A stretch of 64,000 nt of DNA from Halorubrum salipaludis (lineage in GTDB: Archaea; Halobacteriota; Halobacteria; Halobacteriales; Haloferacaceae), in NCBI RefSeq assembly GCF_002286985.1, contig NZ_NSKC01000001.1, positions 62,001 through 126,000 of the forward strand, given 5' to 3'. The notes under the pieces were generated by a model. That model was not told where the DNA came from and did not search any database. It saw only the letters and a list, made by a program, of their open reading frames with translations. Shown piece by piece: positions 25,544 to 34,606 of the stretch; position 1 is the first letter of the stretch, and every line of letters starts with the position of its first letter. The translations under genes and the position numbers were made by a program.

Positions 25544-25550
25544 ACGTCTG
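25537..25550. promoter_or_regulatory. Inverted repeat at the antitoxin start (operator candidate)
   Basis: CAGAC-ATAC-GTCTG overlaps the ATG of the RHH antitoxin (start at 25543), downstream of its TATA-like box at about 25567-25575. Symmetric 5-bp arms are a common RHH dimer target. The role is inferred from position. Confidence 0.5.
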
Positions 25551-25668
25551 TATTACGTGCGCGGTTACATAAATGTGCATTCGAGCGGAGGCCGGACGTG
25601 TTCTCGCTCCCGAACCCGCCGATCGCTCCGTTCAGATGCCCTTCTGTGCCTCCGCACAACCCTCGAGC

Positions 25669-25818
25669 ATGGACGACCACTCTCACGAACCCGACCCGGA
25701 CAAGCGCGTGACCGCTCCCATGCAGGCGTTCGGCAGTCGCGAGGTCGGCATCGGCGCGGCCGTCACGCTCGTCGGCCTGCTCGTCGCGTACGTCATCCCG
25801 TTCCTCTTCACGTTCTGA
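25669..25818 (+). CDS. Small membrane protein, duplicate 2 (DUF7550-like)
   Basis: A 49-residue near-copy of the protein at 24505, with the same His/Asp-rich head and single C-terminal membrane helix. The upstream 16 bp (CCGTTCAGATGCCCTT) and the sequence after the stop are also shared, so the repeat is a DNA duplication, not only a gene family. Function is unknown. Confidence 0.72.
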   Translation: MDDHSHEPDPDKRVTAPMQAFGSREVGIGAAVTLVGLLVAYVIPFLFTF

Positions 25819-25869
25819 GCGACGCCGACGCTCGCTGTTTAAAAGACCCGACCGCACGCAGCGACTCGC

Positions 25870-27039
25870 TTACCGCGGGTACCAGGCCAGCGGGTGCGCG
25901 GCGGTGAGCTCGAGGCGCACCGCCTCGTCGAGGTCGAACTCCTCGACGTGGTTGTGGAGGCAGTGGACGACCTCTCCGGAGTCGAGCTCGACCCGGTAGA
26001 TGAAGGAGGGGCCCACGTACTGCCGCGAGACGATGGTCCCGTCGGCCTGCTCGGCGCTCGCGGGGCTGGCCCGGAGGTCGTCGGGCCGCACCAGGACATC
26101 GACGGGCGCGCCGTCGTAGACGGTGTCGTACCCCTCCAGCGTGACGGCGTCGAACCGGCCGATCCCGGTCTCGACCTTTCCGTCGCGGAGGTGCCCTTCG
26201 AGGAACGACGCCCGTCCGAGGAAGGAAGCGACGAACTTCGACTCGGGGCGCTCGAAGACGGACTCGGGGCGACCGACCTGCTCGATCGTCCCGTCGTTCA
26301 TCACGGCGACGCGGTCGGAGATGGAGAGCGCCTCCTCCTGGTCGTGGGTGACGGAGACGGCGGTGACGCCGGCCTCCTTCAGGATCCGACGGACCTCCTC
26401 GCGCATCTCGACGCGGAGCCGCACGTCGAGGTTCGAGAACGGCTCGTCTAAGAGGAGCACCTCGGGCTCCGGCGCGAGCGACCGCGCGAGCGCGACGCGC
26501 TGTTTCTGCCCGCCGGAGAGCTGGTCCGGCGTCTTCCCGCCGTGTTCGGGCAGGTCGACGAGGTCGAGCAGCTCGTCGACGCGGGCGGCGTTCGCGTCCG
26601 CGTCGCCGTCGAGCCCGAACGCGATGTTCTCCCGGACGGTGAGGTGGGGGAACAGCGCGAAGTTCTGGAAGACGATCCCCACGTCGCGCCCCTCGGGCGG
26701 GACGAACGCGCCGCCGCCGGCGACGGTCTCGCCGCCGAGCGCGATCTCGCCCTCGGTCGGCTCCTCCAGCCCGGCGATCGTCCGGAGCGTCGTCGTCTTC
26801 CCGCAGCCGGACGGGCCGAGGAAGGTGAGAAGCTCTCCGGGTTTGACGTCGAGAGAGACGCCGTCGACGGCGGTCTCCGGGCCGAACTCCTTCGTCACGT
26901 CCGACAGCGACAACACGGGGTCCGCCGACGTGTCGGCGGGCGACTCGGCCGCGTCGGCGGGAGATTCGTTCGCCTCTGCGGGCGACTCGCTCGCGTCTCG
27001 GGCCGACTGCGTCCGTTCGACTGGTTGCGTGTGAGCCAT
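25870..27039 (-). CDS. Iron(III)-type ABC transporter ATP-binding protein
   Basis: A 389-residue ABC ATPase with an unusual N-terminal Ser/Pro/Ala/Asp-rich extension of about 40 residues. The core has Walker A GPSGCGKTT, Q-loop VFQNFALFPHL, signature LSGGQKQR, Walker B LLLDEPFSNLD and H-loop VTHDQ. A C-terminal TOBE-like domain runs from about 280. Sequence style fits the FbpC/AfuC (ferric iron) or PotA-like group. No permease or binding protein gene is adjacent. A DtxR-type palindrome 51 bp upstream supports iron regulation. Confidence 0.82.
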   Translation of the reverse strand: MAHTQPVERTQSARDASESPAEANESPADAAESPADTSADPVLSLSDVTKEFGPETAVDGVSLDVKPGELLTFLGPSGCGKTTTLRTIAGLEEPTEGEIALGGETVAGGGAFVPPEGRDVGIVFQNFALFPHLTVRENIAFGLDGDADANAARVDELLDLVDLPEHGGKTPDQLSGGQKQRVALARSLAPEPEVLLLDEPFSNLDVRLRVEMREEVRRILKEAGVTAVSVTHDQEEALSISDRVAVMNDGTIEQVGRPESVFERPESKFVASFLGRASFLEGHLRDGKVETGIGRFDAVTLEGYDTVYDGAPVDVLVRPDDLRASPASAEQADGTIVSRQYVGPSFIYRVELDSGEVVHCLHNHVEEFDLDEAVRLELTAAHPLAWYPR

Positions 27040-27089
27040 CGGTGTGTCGGGCGCCGGTCCGGCCGGCGTCCCGTAACTGAGGCTACCTA

Positions 27090-27107
27090 TTTTAGGAAAA
27101 CCTAAAA
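27090..27107. promoter_or_regulatory. DtxR/SirR-type iron-responsive operator candidate
   Basis: TTTTAGG-AAAA-CCTAAAA, a perfect 7+7 inverted repeat between the end of purL and the start of the ABC ATPase gene. Core TTAGG-N4-CCTAA resembles DtxR-family operators; haloarchaea have SirR/Idr regulators of that family. The regulator is not in the window. Confidence 0.6.
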
Positions 27108-27162
27108 GCGTATCGCTCGCTCTCGCGCGGCTGAAATACGGACGAGGGGTCCTCGGCGAGCG

Positions 27163-29442
27163 TCAGGCGAGCTCGCGCTCGATGACGCCCCGGAGCTCCC
27201 GGATGGCGTCGGCGTCGAGCGCGACCGCATCGTCGCCGACCGCGAGCGAGAGCGTCCCGTCGGTCGTCACGTCGCCGAGCCGGAGGACGGGCAGATCGCC
27301 AGCGGCCTCGGCGACCGCCTCGGGATCGGTCGTCTGGACGACGAGCCGGCCGGGCGTCTCCTCGAAGGCGGCGACGCGATCGGGGAGGGTCACGTCGGCG
27401 CCGGCCTCGTCGGTCACCAGCTCCGCGAGCGCGACCGCGAGCCCGCCGTCGCTCACGTCGTGGGTCGCGAGCGTCGACTCGTGGCGCGCGACCGCCGCGA
27501 GCGACGCGACGCGGTCGGCGAGGCTCCCGGCGTCGCCGGACTCGCTGGCCGCGCCGGCCGCGACGGGCAGGCTCGGGAAGCGGTCGCTCCCGCCCGCCTG
27601 TGCAAGGTACTCGGAGCCGCCGAGCGCGCCGCCGTCGGCCCCGCCGGCGCCGACCAGCAGGAGTTCCGAGTCCTCGGCGCGGTCGGCGTCGAGGGCGGCG
27701 GGCGGCGCGTCGTATCCCTTCCGGGTGCCGATCAGCGCGAGCGTCGGCGTCGGCGGGATCGGCCCCTCGACGCTGTCGTTGTACAGCGAGACGTTGCCGC
27801 CGACGACCGGCGCGTCGAGGTCGGCGCAGGCGTCGGCGAGCCCGTCGACGATCCCCTTGAAGCCGCCGTACACGTCGGGCTTCTCCGGGTTCCCGCCGTT
27901 GAGGCAGTCGACCGCCGCGAGGGGGATCGCGCCCTTCGCGGCGAGGTTGGTCGCGTTCTCGAGGGCGACGGCGCGGGCGCCCTCGTAGGGGGCGGTCTCG
28001 GTCCAGTTCGGGTTCGCCCCGGAGGAGAGCGCGAGGCCGACGCCGTCGGATTCGGAGGCGGACTCGGACTCCGCTTCGGTCTCCCGGATCGCCATGATCG
28101 CGGCGTCGTCGCCGGGCTTCATCGCGGTGCGGACGCCGACCTCGTGGTCGTACTGGCGGTACACCCAGCGCTTGCTCGCGGTCGAGGGCGCGGAGACGAC
28201 CGCCTCGACCGCCTCGTCGAGGGACGGCTCGGGGTCCGGGAGGTCCCGGTCGGGCTGCGTCGGCGGTTCGCTCGGGAGGTCGTTCATCGGGGCGCCGTCT
28301 GCGAGGAACTCGGCGGGCGCGTCGACGACGACCTCGGACTCGGAGTCCTCGCCGTCCCCGTCGCCAGCGAACTCGCAGACGTAGTTCCCGTCGGTCACCT
28401 CGCCGATGACGGAGCAGCCGAGGTCGAACCGCTCGGCCAGTTCCGCGACGCGGTCGACGTCTTCGGGCGCGACCTCGTAGCACATCCGCTCCTGACTCTC
28501 CGCCAGCAGGATCTCCATCGCGTTCATGTTCGGCTCGCGCTGGTGGACCCGATCGAGCTCGATCCGGGCACCGAGCCCGCCCTTCGCGACCAGTTCGGAG
28601 GAGGCGCCGCCGAGGCCCGCCGCGCCCAGGTCGCGGGCCGACAGGACCAGGTCCTCGTCCACGAGGGCCTCGTTGCACTCGATCAGCCGCTTTTCGGCGT
28701 AGGGGTCGCCCACCTGCACCGCGGGGCGGTCCTCGGTCTCGGCGTCCTCGCCGAGGTCCTCGCTCGCGAAGGAGGCGCCGCCGAGCCCGTCGCGGCCGGT
28801 GCCGTTGCCGACCAAGACGAGCTTGTTCCCGGGCTCTTGGGCCGTGGCCGTGACGAGCCGGTCCTCGTTCGTCAGGCCGACGCAGGCGACGTTGACGAGG
28901 GGGTTCCCCTCGTAGCCGCCGTGGAAGGCGACGCTGCCGCCGACCGTGGGGACCCCGATGCAGTTGCCGTAGTGGGAGATCCCCTCGACGACGCCCTCGA
29001 AGAGGTACCGCGAGCGCTCGCGGTCGAAGCCGCCGAAGTACAGCGAGTCGAGGAGGGCGATGGGGTACGCGCCCATCGACATGGTGTCCCGGACGATGCC
29101 GCCGACGCCGGTCGCGGCCCCGTCGAACGGGTCGACGAAGGAGGGGTGGTTGTGGCTCTCGACCCCGAACGTGACGTACTGGTCGCCGTAGTCGTCGGCG
29201 TCGCGCTCGGCGGCCGGAACGTCCGCGGCGTCCGGCTCGGGCAGCGCGAGGACCGCGGCGTCGTCACCGGGGCCGACGACGACCTGATCGCCCTCGCTCT
29301 CGAACGCCGACAGCAGGGGCCGCGAGGAGCGGTACGCGCAGTGCTCGCTCCAGAGGTTCTCGAACAGCGCGGCCTCGGCCGCCGTCGGGTCCCGGCCGAG
29401 CTCCGCGACGACGAGCTCGTGGTCCGGCTCGGACAGACTCAT
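27163..29442 (-). CDS. purL: Phosphoribosylformylglycinamidine synthase II
   Basis: A 759-residue enzyme of de novo purine synthesis that converts FGAR and glutamine to FGAM with ATP; in archaea it works with separate PurQ and PurS subunits, neither of which is here. Visible features are the N-terminal [43 protein letters not shown] (pairs of metal and substrate residues, split here for length) and the C-terminal [15 protein letters not shown]. Length is normal for the small PurL type. The ATG at 29442 is the natural start. Confidence 0.96.
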   Translation of the reverse strand: MSLSEPDHELVVAELGRDPTAAEAALFENLWSEHCAYRSSRPLLSAFESEGDQVVVGPGDDAAVLALPEPDAADVPAAERDADDYGDQYVTFGVESHNHPSFVDPFDGAATGVGGIVRDTMSMGAYPIALLDSLYFGGFDRERSRYLFEGVVEGISHYGNCIGVPTVGGSVAFHGGYEGNPLVNVACVGLTNEDRLVTATAQEPGNKLVLVGNGTGRDGLGGASFASEDLGEDAETEDRPAVQVGDPYAEKRLIECNEALVDEDLVLSARDLGAAGLGGASSELVAKGGLGARIELDRVHQREPNMNAMEILLAESQERMCYEVAPEDVDRVAELAERFDLGCSVIGEVTDGNYVCEFAGDGDGEDSESEVVVDAPAEFLADGAPMNDLPSEPPTQPDRDLPDPEPSLDEAVEAVVSAPSTASKRWVYRQYDHEVGVRTAMKPGDDAAIMAIRETEAESESASESDGVGLALSSGANPNWTETAPYEGARAVALENATNLAAKGAIPLAAVDCLNGGNPEKPDVYGGFKGIVDGLADACADLDAPVVGGNVSLYNDSVEGPIPPTPTLALIGTRKGYDAPPAALDADRAEDSELLLVGAGGADGGALGGSEYLAQAGGSDRFPSLPVAAGAASESGDAGSLADRVASLAAVARHESTLATHDVSDGGLAVALAELVTDEAGADVTLPDRVAAFEETPGRLVVQTTDPEAVAEAAGDLPVLRLGDVTTDGTLSLAVGDDAVALDADAIRELRGVIERELA

Positions 29443-29538
29443 TCACTTACGTGGTTATCGAGCCCGTTCTAATGCTTTTCTATGTGCACGTTCGTGTGGT
29501 CACTACGGCTCCCACGATGCCGCGGCGGGTCGTGTCGT

Positions 29539-29696
29539 GCGGTCGGCGCGTGCCGTCGAACGCCCTGATAAGGGCGGGGTGGGAACTCAACGGGGCAGCT
29601 GCGAGGCGGGCGCACGCTGCCGCAAGCACCGCAGGGAACGAAGTGAGCGAGGAGCGCAGCAACGCGTTCGAGCCGTCGCGACGAGGGCTTTGGCGG
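29539..29696 (+). ncRNA. Structured repeat RNA element, copy C (degenerate)
   Basis: A short copy beginning GCGGTCGGCGCGTGCC, then a shortened GGGTGGGAACTCAACGGGGC block and a tail GACGAGGGCTTTGGCGG. The second hairpin and the CGAGGCTGGGGAGG block are missing, and the closing stem (CAGCTGCGAGGCGGGC against AGCCGTCGCGACG) no longer pairs well. There is no clear TATA box in front. It lies between divergent purL and gatB. It is probably a decayed copy. Confidence 0.5.
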
Positions 29697-29835
29697 CCTT
29701 CACCGTCGCTCCGCAGTCAGCGACGTGTCGTCGAGAACCGCGAAAGCGAACCGCCGAATCCGCGCCGACGCGACCTGAGTGATCCCCGTATCGGTCCCGA
29801 CACGATTTAGGCGGCCCGCCCGAAACGGACCGGTA

Positions 29836-31320
29836 ATGAGCACTCAGGCCGCGACGGAGGAGCGGACGGTCGTGATCGGGCTGGAGGTCCACGTCCAGCT
29901 CGAGACCGACACGAAGATCTTCTGCGGCTGCTCGACGGAGCCCGCCGAGGACGAGGAGCCGAACACGCGCACGTGCCCGACCTGCCTCGGGCTGCCGGGC
30001 GCGCTGCCGGTCCTCAACGAGGGCGCCGTCGAGGCCGCCGTGAAGATCGGCAAGGCGATCGACGCCGACATCCCCGAGACGACGACGTTCCACCGGAAGA
30101 ACTACTACTACCCCGACCTGCCGAAGAACTTCCAGCTCACCCAGTACGACGCCCCGATCTGCCAGTCCGGCGAGCTGGAGGTCCGCGTCGACGACGAGAA
30201 CCGCACCATCGGGATCACCCGGGCGCACCTCGAGGAGGACCCCGGGAGCCTCCAGCACGCCGGCGGCTCCATCGAGTCGGCGACGCACACGCTCGTGAAC
30301 TACAACCGCGCCGGGACGCCCCTGATGGAGATCGTCACCGAACCGGACTTCCGGTCCCCCGCCGAGACGCGGGCGTTCCTCGCGAAGCTGGAGGAGGTCC
30401 TCGAGTACCTCGGCGTCTTCGACCCGACCCGCGACGGGAGCCTGCGCGTCGACGCCAACGTCTCTCTGGTCCCCGAAAGCGAGGTCGACGACGGGGCGAT
30501 CACGGACGACGCCCTCGCGGACGTGAACCGCGCCGAGGTGAAGAACATCTCCAGTCACAAGGGCGCGGAGCAGGCGCTCGCGTACGAGGTCACCCGACAG
30601 GAGAACGTGCTCCGGCGCGGCCGCGAGATCGAACAGGAGACCCGCCACTGGGACGAGGCGCGCGGCGTCACCGTCTCGATGCGCTCGAAGGAGGCCGAGA
30701 AGGACTACCGCTACTTCCGGGAGGCCGATCTCCCGGCGCTTGAGGTGTCGGACTGGAAGGAGTCGATTCCGATCCCGGAGCTGCCCGACGCCCGCCGCGA
30801 GCGCTTCCGCGAGGAGTACGGGCTCGACCGCGAGTCCGCCTCGAAGCTCACCTCGACGAAGGCGGTCGCCGACTTCTTCGAGGACGTGGCCGAGTCGTTC
30901 GACCCCGACCTCGCCGCGACGTGGGTCGCCGACAACCTGCTCGGCGAGCTCAACTACCGCGAGATGCAGATTACGGACGTGGAGGACCGGCTCGACGAGT
31001 TCACGCGCCTGATCGAGCTGGTCGCCGCCGAGGAGCTCACCGTCAAGAACGCCGAGGAGGTCGTCCTCCGCGAGATGCTCGACGAGGGCGACGACCCCGA
31101 CGCCGTCATCGACCGCGAGGGGCTCGGTGTCGCCGACTCCGGCGAGGTCGAGGCCGCCGTCGCGGCCGCCATCGACGACAACCCCGACGCCGTGAGCGAC
31201 TACCACGACGGCGACGAGGGCGCGATCAACTTCCTCGTCGGGCAGGTGATGCAGGCGACGGGCGGCAGCGCCGACCCGGGCGAGGTGAACGGGCTGCTCC
31301 GCGAGGAGCTGGACGGGTAG
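29836..31320 (+). CDS. gatB: Asp/Glu-tRNA amidotransferase subunit B
   Basis: A 494-residue GatB: it phosphorylates the Glu or Asp on mischarged tRNA and, with GatA and GatC, makes Gln-tRNA or Asn-tRNA. Motifs are GLEVHVQLET at the N-terminus, CPTCLGLPGALPVLN and the HRKNYYYPDLPKNFQLTQYD region, with zinc ligands CGCS and CPTC. The C-terminal YqeY-like tail (about 350-494) is present. The ATG at 29836 is the conserved start; gatA and gatC are not adjacent. Confidence 0.95.
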   Translation: MSTQAATEERTVVIGLEVHVQLETDTKIFCGCSTEPAEDEEPNTRTCPTCLGLPGALPVLNEGAVEAAVKIGKAIDADIPETTTFHRKNYYYPDLPKNFQLTQYDAPICQSGELEVRVDDENRTIGITRAHLEEDPGSLQHAGGSIESATHTLVNYNRAGTPLMEIVTEPDFRSPAETRAFLAKLEEVLEYLGVFDPTRDGSLRVDANVSLVPESEVDDGAITDDALADVNRAEVKNISSHKGAEQALAYEVTRQENVLRRGREIEQETRHWDEARGVTVSMRSKEAEKDYRYFREADLPALEVSDWKESIPIPELPDARRERFREEYGLDRESASKLTSTKAVADFFEDVAESFDPDLAATWVADNLLGELNYREMQITDVEDRLDEFTRLIELVAAEELTVKNAEEVVLREMLDEGDDPDAVIDREGLGVADSGEVEAAVAAAIDDNPDAVSDYHDGDEGAINFLVGQVMQATGGSADPGEVNGLLREELDG

Positions 31321-31356
31321 GCTCGCCATGAACGTCACCGTCGCCGAGGGGCGCCC

Positions 31357-31620
31357 GTGAACGTTACCGTCGAGATCGTCGGCGAGGGGACCGCCGAGTA
31401 CGACCTCCCCGACGACGCCACCTACGCCGACCTCATCCGCGAGGCCGGCTACCACCCGCAGGAGGCGTCGGCGCTGGTCGACGGCTCGCCGGTCCCCGGC
31501 GACCGCGTCGTCGACGCCGACGAGGTCCGGCTCCTCCGGCTGATCAAGGGCGGGTCGACGGACGGCGGGTCGGCTAACGGCGAGTCGGTCGACGGTACAT
31601 CGGCCGAAAGCAACGCGTGA
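31357..31620 (+). CDS. samp2: SAMP2-like ubiquitin-fold modifier with C-terminal tail
   Basis: An 87-residue protein. Residues 1-66 form a beta-grasp modifier (MNVTVEIVGEG..., VDGSPVPGDR, VRLLRLIKGG) matching haloarchaeal SAMP2, which is adenylated by UbaA, conjugated to lysines and used for tRNA thiolation. SAMP2 normally ends in the diglycine; here 21 residues rich in Ser/Gly/Asn follow (STDGGSANGESVDG...). The GTG start at 31357 overlaps the stop of a ten-codon ORF beginning ATGAACGTCACCG at 31328, a partial duplication of the same start. The ubaA gene lies 5 kb downstream. Confidence 0.82.
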   Translation: MNVTVEIVGEGTAEYDLPDDATYADLIREAGYHPQEASALVDGSPVPGDRVVDADEVRLLRLIKGGSTDGGSANGESVDGTSAESNA

Positions 31621-32102
31621 GCGACTGGGAGTCGTCCGTGACCGCTCCAGAGGGGTTCGCGATCGAGCCCGCCGCCCCCACCGACCGCCTCGATATCCTC
31701 CGCGTGCTCGACGCCGCGATGTTGGAGACCGACGCCGAGACCGTCGACACCGCGATCGACGCCGACAGCGCGTCCGACGCCGGCGACGCTCTAGTCGCCC
31801 GATTTAAACGGATGGACGCCGTCGTCGGCGCGCTGGTCGCGACGCGCCCGGAGCCGGAGCGACTCCACGTCGACGCCGTCGCCGTCAGGCGGGCGCGTCG
31901 CGGGCGGGGGATCGGGTCGGCGCTCGTCGCCGCGGCGGTCCGGCGCGCCGAGCGCGACGCCGCGATCGAGTCCGTCACCGCCGCGTTCGACGCCGACCTG
32001 GAGTTCTTCTACGCCGATCTGGGGTTCGAAGTCACCGACCGAAATAGCGACGGCGACGACCGCTTGCGAGGACGCAGGCGCGTCGACGGCGGTCGGCACT
32101 GA
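31617..32102 (+). CDS. GNAT-family N-acetyltransferase
   Basis: A 161-residue protein with a GNAT fold: VVGALVATR, the core strand LHVDAVAVRRARRGRGIGSALVAAAV containing the acetyl-CoA loop R-G-R-G-I-G-S-A (about residues 95-102), and a C-terminal FYADLGFEV. Substrate is unknown. The GTG start overlaps the end of the SAMP2 gene (GTGA), so it is in the gatB-samp2 transcription unit. RimI-type protein acetylation is possible but unproven. Confidence 0.82.
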   Translation: MSDWESSVTAPEGFAIEPAAPTDRLDILRVLDAAMLETDAETVDTAIDADSASDAGDALVARFKRMDAVVGALVATRPEPERLHVDAVAVRRARRGRGIGSALVAAAVRRAERDAAIESVTAAFDADLEFFYADLGFEVTDRNSDGDDRLRGRRRVDGGRH

Positions 32103-32151
32103 GCGACGCCCTCCCCGACCGAGCGGCCGGGATCCGACGGAGCCTCCGCGG

Positions 32152-32748
32152 TCACGCCGCGGCCGGTCGCGTCGCGGGCGGGGAGAACCGAAGCAGCGCG
32201 ACCAGGAACGCGCCGGCGAGGAAGGCCGCGCCGACCGACTCGCCCCACGTGTGGGCCCCCGCGAGCGGTCGGACCGCGATCATCCCCAGCCCCGCGGCGA
32301 ACAGCGGAGCGAATCGCCGGTCGACCGCGAAGAGGTAGCCCGCGGGCGCCAGCGCGTAGAGGACGTGGCTCGACACGGCCCAGAACGGGGTGATCAGGAG
32401 GTGCGGCACCGTGACGGCCACGAGCAGGGCGGCGAACCCCTCGACGAGAGCGCCCCAGCCGCCGAGCCGCCACCCGAGCCAGATGATCCCGAGACCGACG
32501 CCCAACCCGACGCTTCCCGTGAGATCGGAACCCCACGCGGGCAGGTCGACGAGCAGGGGCACGCCCTCGTAGACGGCGAACGCGAGTGCCCACCCGATCC
32601 CGACGACCCCGACTCGCGGCGCGAGGTCGCTCGGGGATCGGTCGGGATCGCCGCGCCACTCGTAGCCGACGAGCAGCAGCGCACAGAGCAGGACGAACAG
32701 TTCCGGAGCGAAGACCGCCGAGTAGGTGCGGGCCGCCGCAGCGAGCAT
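32152..32748 (-). CDS. Multi-pass membrane protein of unknown function
   Basis: A 198-residue, very hydrophobic protein with about six membrane helices. Polar motifs are SSHVLYALAPAGYLFAVDRR and GAHTWGESVGAAFLAG near the C-terminus, where His/Glu might be functional. No family is confidently recognised. The start at 32748 (MLAAAARTYSAVF) is chosen because residues encoded further upstream are low-complexity. It is divergent from rlmE. Confidence 0.65.
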   Translation of the reverse strand: MLAAAARTYSAVFAPELFVLLCALLLVGYEWRGDPDRSPSDLAPRVGVVGIGWALAFAVYEGVPLLVDLPAWGSDLTGSVGLGVGLGIIWLGWRLGGWGALVEGFAALLVAVTVPHLLITPFWAVSSHVLYALAPAGYLFAVDRRFAPLFAAGLGMIAVRPLAGAHTWGESVGAAFLAGAFLVALLRFSPPATRPAAA

Positions 32749-32919
32749 GAGTGACGTGCCCTCGCACGCCGCCCTGTCGGTTACGGTTCCGGCCGGCGAT
32801 GCCGAGTTCACGCCGGGATCCGGCACGTCTTTCCGGGTCGCCCCCCTTCGATCAGGTATGAACGCGATCTCGCCCGCGGTCGGCCGAACGGAAGCGCCAC
32901 GCGGCGCGGTGGTTCCCGC

Positions 32920-33747
32920 ATGAGCGGTAAAGACGAGTACTACAACAAGTCGAAACAGCAGGGGTACCGCGCCCGGTCGGCCTACAAGCTGAAGCAGATC
33001 GACGAGGAGTCGGACCTGTTCGACCGCGGCGACACCGTCGTCGACCTCGGCGCCGCCCCCGGCGGTTGGCTGCAGGTCGCCGCCGAGGAGGTCGGCGAGT
33101 CGGGGACCGTCGTCGGCGTGGACCTCCAGCGCATCGACGACCTCGAGGAGCACGACGTGGAGACGATCCGCGGCGACATGACCGAGGAGCGCACCCGCCA
33201 CTACCTGCGCGAGGCGGTCGGCGAGCGCGGCGCTGACGCGGTGATCTCGGACATGGCGCCGAACATGACCGGCGAGTACGCCCTCGATCACGCCCGGTCG
33301 GTCCACCTCGCGCGGCAGGCGTTCGACGTGGCCGAGGAGCTGCTCGCGCCCGGCGGCGACTTCGTGGTGAAGGTGTTCCAGGGCGAGGACTTAGACGCCT
33401 TCCGCGAGGACGTGCGCGAGGAGTTCCAGTACATCCGGACCGTCTCGCCGCCCGCCTCGCGCGACTCCTCCTCGGAGGTGTACCTCGTCGCCAGGGGGCT
33501 GAACACGGCCCCCGTCGAAGCCGGCGACCGGATCGAGGTGACGGTCAAAGAGCGCGGCGACGAGGGCGACGGGATCGCGTACGTCGAGGGGTACTCGCTG
33601 TTCGTCTCCGACGCCGACGTGGGCGAGACCGTAACCGTCGAGGTCGACGACGCCAAGCCGCGGTTCGGGTTCGCGACGCGCGTCGATACAGACGGAACCG
33701 GCCACGACGCGGCCGGTGTCAACTCCGGCGACGGCAACGGGGAGTGA
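32920..33747 (+). CDS. rlmE: 23S rRNA 2'-O-ribose methyltransferase RlmE with TRAM domain
   Basis: A 275-residue RrmJ/FtsJ-type methyltransferase. The catalytic K-D-K-E tetrad is visible: K in SAYKLKQID, D in ISDMAPN, K in FVVKVFQG, E in SSEVYLVAR. SAM motif I is VDLGAAPGGWLQVA. A TRAM domain (about 200-250: PVEAGDRIEVTVKERGDEGD..) is appended, as in haloarchaeal members, and should bind RNA. The ATG overlaps the stop of a 21-codon ORF (32858-32923), which may provide coupled translation. Confidence 0.93.
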   Translation: MSGKDEYYNKSKQQGYRARSAYKLKQIDEESDLFDRGDTVVDLGAAPGGWLQVAAEEVGESGTVVGVDLQRIDDLEEHDVETIRGDMTEERTRHYLREAVGERGADAVISDMAPNMTGEYALDHARSVHLARQAFDVAEELLAPGGDFVVKVFQGEDLDAFREDVREEFQYIRTVSPPASRDSSSEVYLVARGLNTAPVEAGDRIEVTVKERGDEGDGIAYVEGYSLFVSDADVGETVTVEVDDAKPRFGFATRVDTDGTGHDAAGVNSGDGNGE

Positions 33748-33753
33748 TGCGCC

Positions 33754-34047
33754 GTGAGCGGCGACGGAATCGTCGAATCGCTGTCGCTCGTCGGGCTGCT
33801 CAGCCTCTGTTGTATCGGGCTCGGCGGGATCGCCGGCGGCGCCGCGCTCGCGGGCGGCGGCGCCTCGGCGACCACGGTGGCGACGGGGACGACGAGCCCG
33901 CGCGGCGCGCTCGTCTCCGGGCTCGTGACCGCCGCGACCGTGCTGGTCGTCGGACTGGTCGTGAGGCGGCGGCTGCGCCGGGGCGGTGGGGCCGGCGACG
34001 AGGGCGACGCCGACGAGGGCCACACCGACGCAGACGGCGACGCCTGA
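33754..34047 (+). CDS. Small membrane protein of unknown function
   Basis: A 97-residue protein with a GTG start 6 bp after rlmE. Two membrane helices (about 9-35, LVGLLSLCCIGLGGIAGGAAL, and 47-70) are followed by an Arg-rich, then Asp/Glu-rich tail. It is probably co-transcribed with rlmE. No family was recognised. Confidence 0.55.
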   Translation: MSGDGIVESLSLVGLLSLCCIGLGGIAGGAALAGGGASATTVATGTTSPRGALVSGLVTAATVLVVGLVVRRRLRRGGGAGDEGDADEGHTDADGDA

Positions 34048-34053
34048 CCGCGG

Positions 34054-34563
34054 TCAGGCCGCGTCGCCGCGCCGGACCCACTCGCGGAGCGTGAACCGGT
34101 CGAACTCTGTCTCGTCGGCGACGGCCCACTCCTCCAGATCCCACGCCGGGTAGAAGGTGTCGCCCTCGTAGCTCCCCGCCACGTGGCTGAGCACCATCCG
34201 GTCGAGGTGGGGCTGGAACAGCTCGTAGATGGCTCCGCCGCCGAGGACGTAGACGGGGGTGTCGCCGTCGCCGTGGTCGTCTCCGACGATCTCCTCGGCG
34301 CGTTCGATCGCCGAGTCGACGCCGTCGACGACGACCGCAGTCGGGACGTCGACGGCGTCGACGCTCCGGCTCACGACGATCTGCCGGGAGCCGGGAAGGT
34401 CGTCGCGCATCGAGTCGAAGGTGCGGCGGCCGAGGACGACGGGCGAGCCCGCGACGCGCTCGCGGTACTGTCGGACGTCGGCCTCGATGTGCGGCCACGG
34501 CACCTCGCCGTCCCTTCCGATCGCCCGGTTCTCCGCGATCGCCGCGACGCTGACGAGTTGCAC
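34054..34563 (-). CDS. folA: Dihydrofolate reductase
   Basis: A 169-residue DHFR that reduces dihydrofolate with NADPH for thymidylate and purine synthesis. It has [20 protein letters not shown] (substrate and Met20-type loop), [11 protein letters not shown] (cofactor) and [13 protein letters not shown]. Length and motifs match haloarchaeal DHFR (hdrA/hdrB type), including the acidic C-terminal region. It is convergent with the small membrane protein gene, with a 6-bp gap. Confidence 0.94.
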   Translation of the reverse strand: MQLVSVAAIAENRAIGRDGEVPWPHIEADVRQYRERVAGSPVVLGRRTFDSMRDDLPGSRQIVVSRSVDAVDVPTAVVVDGVDSAIERAEEIVGDDHGDGDTPVYVLGGGAIYELFQPHLDRMVLSHVAGSYEGDTFYPAWDLEEWAVADETEFDRFTLREWVRRGDAA

Positions 34564-34606
34564 GGGCCGAGTAGGAGTGCCGCGGTGAAAAATCCGCGCG
34601 TCGGGC

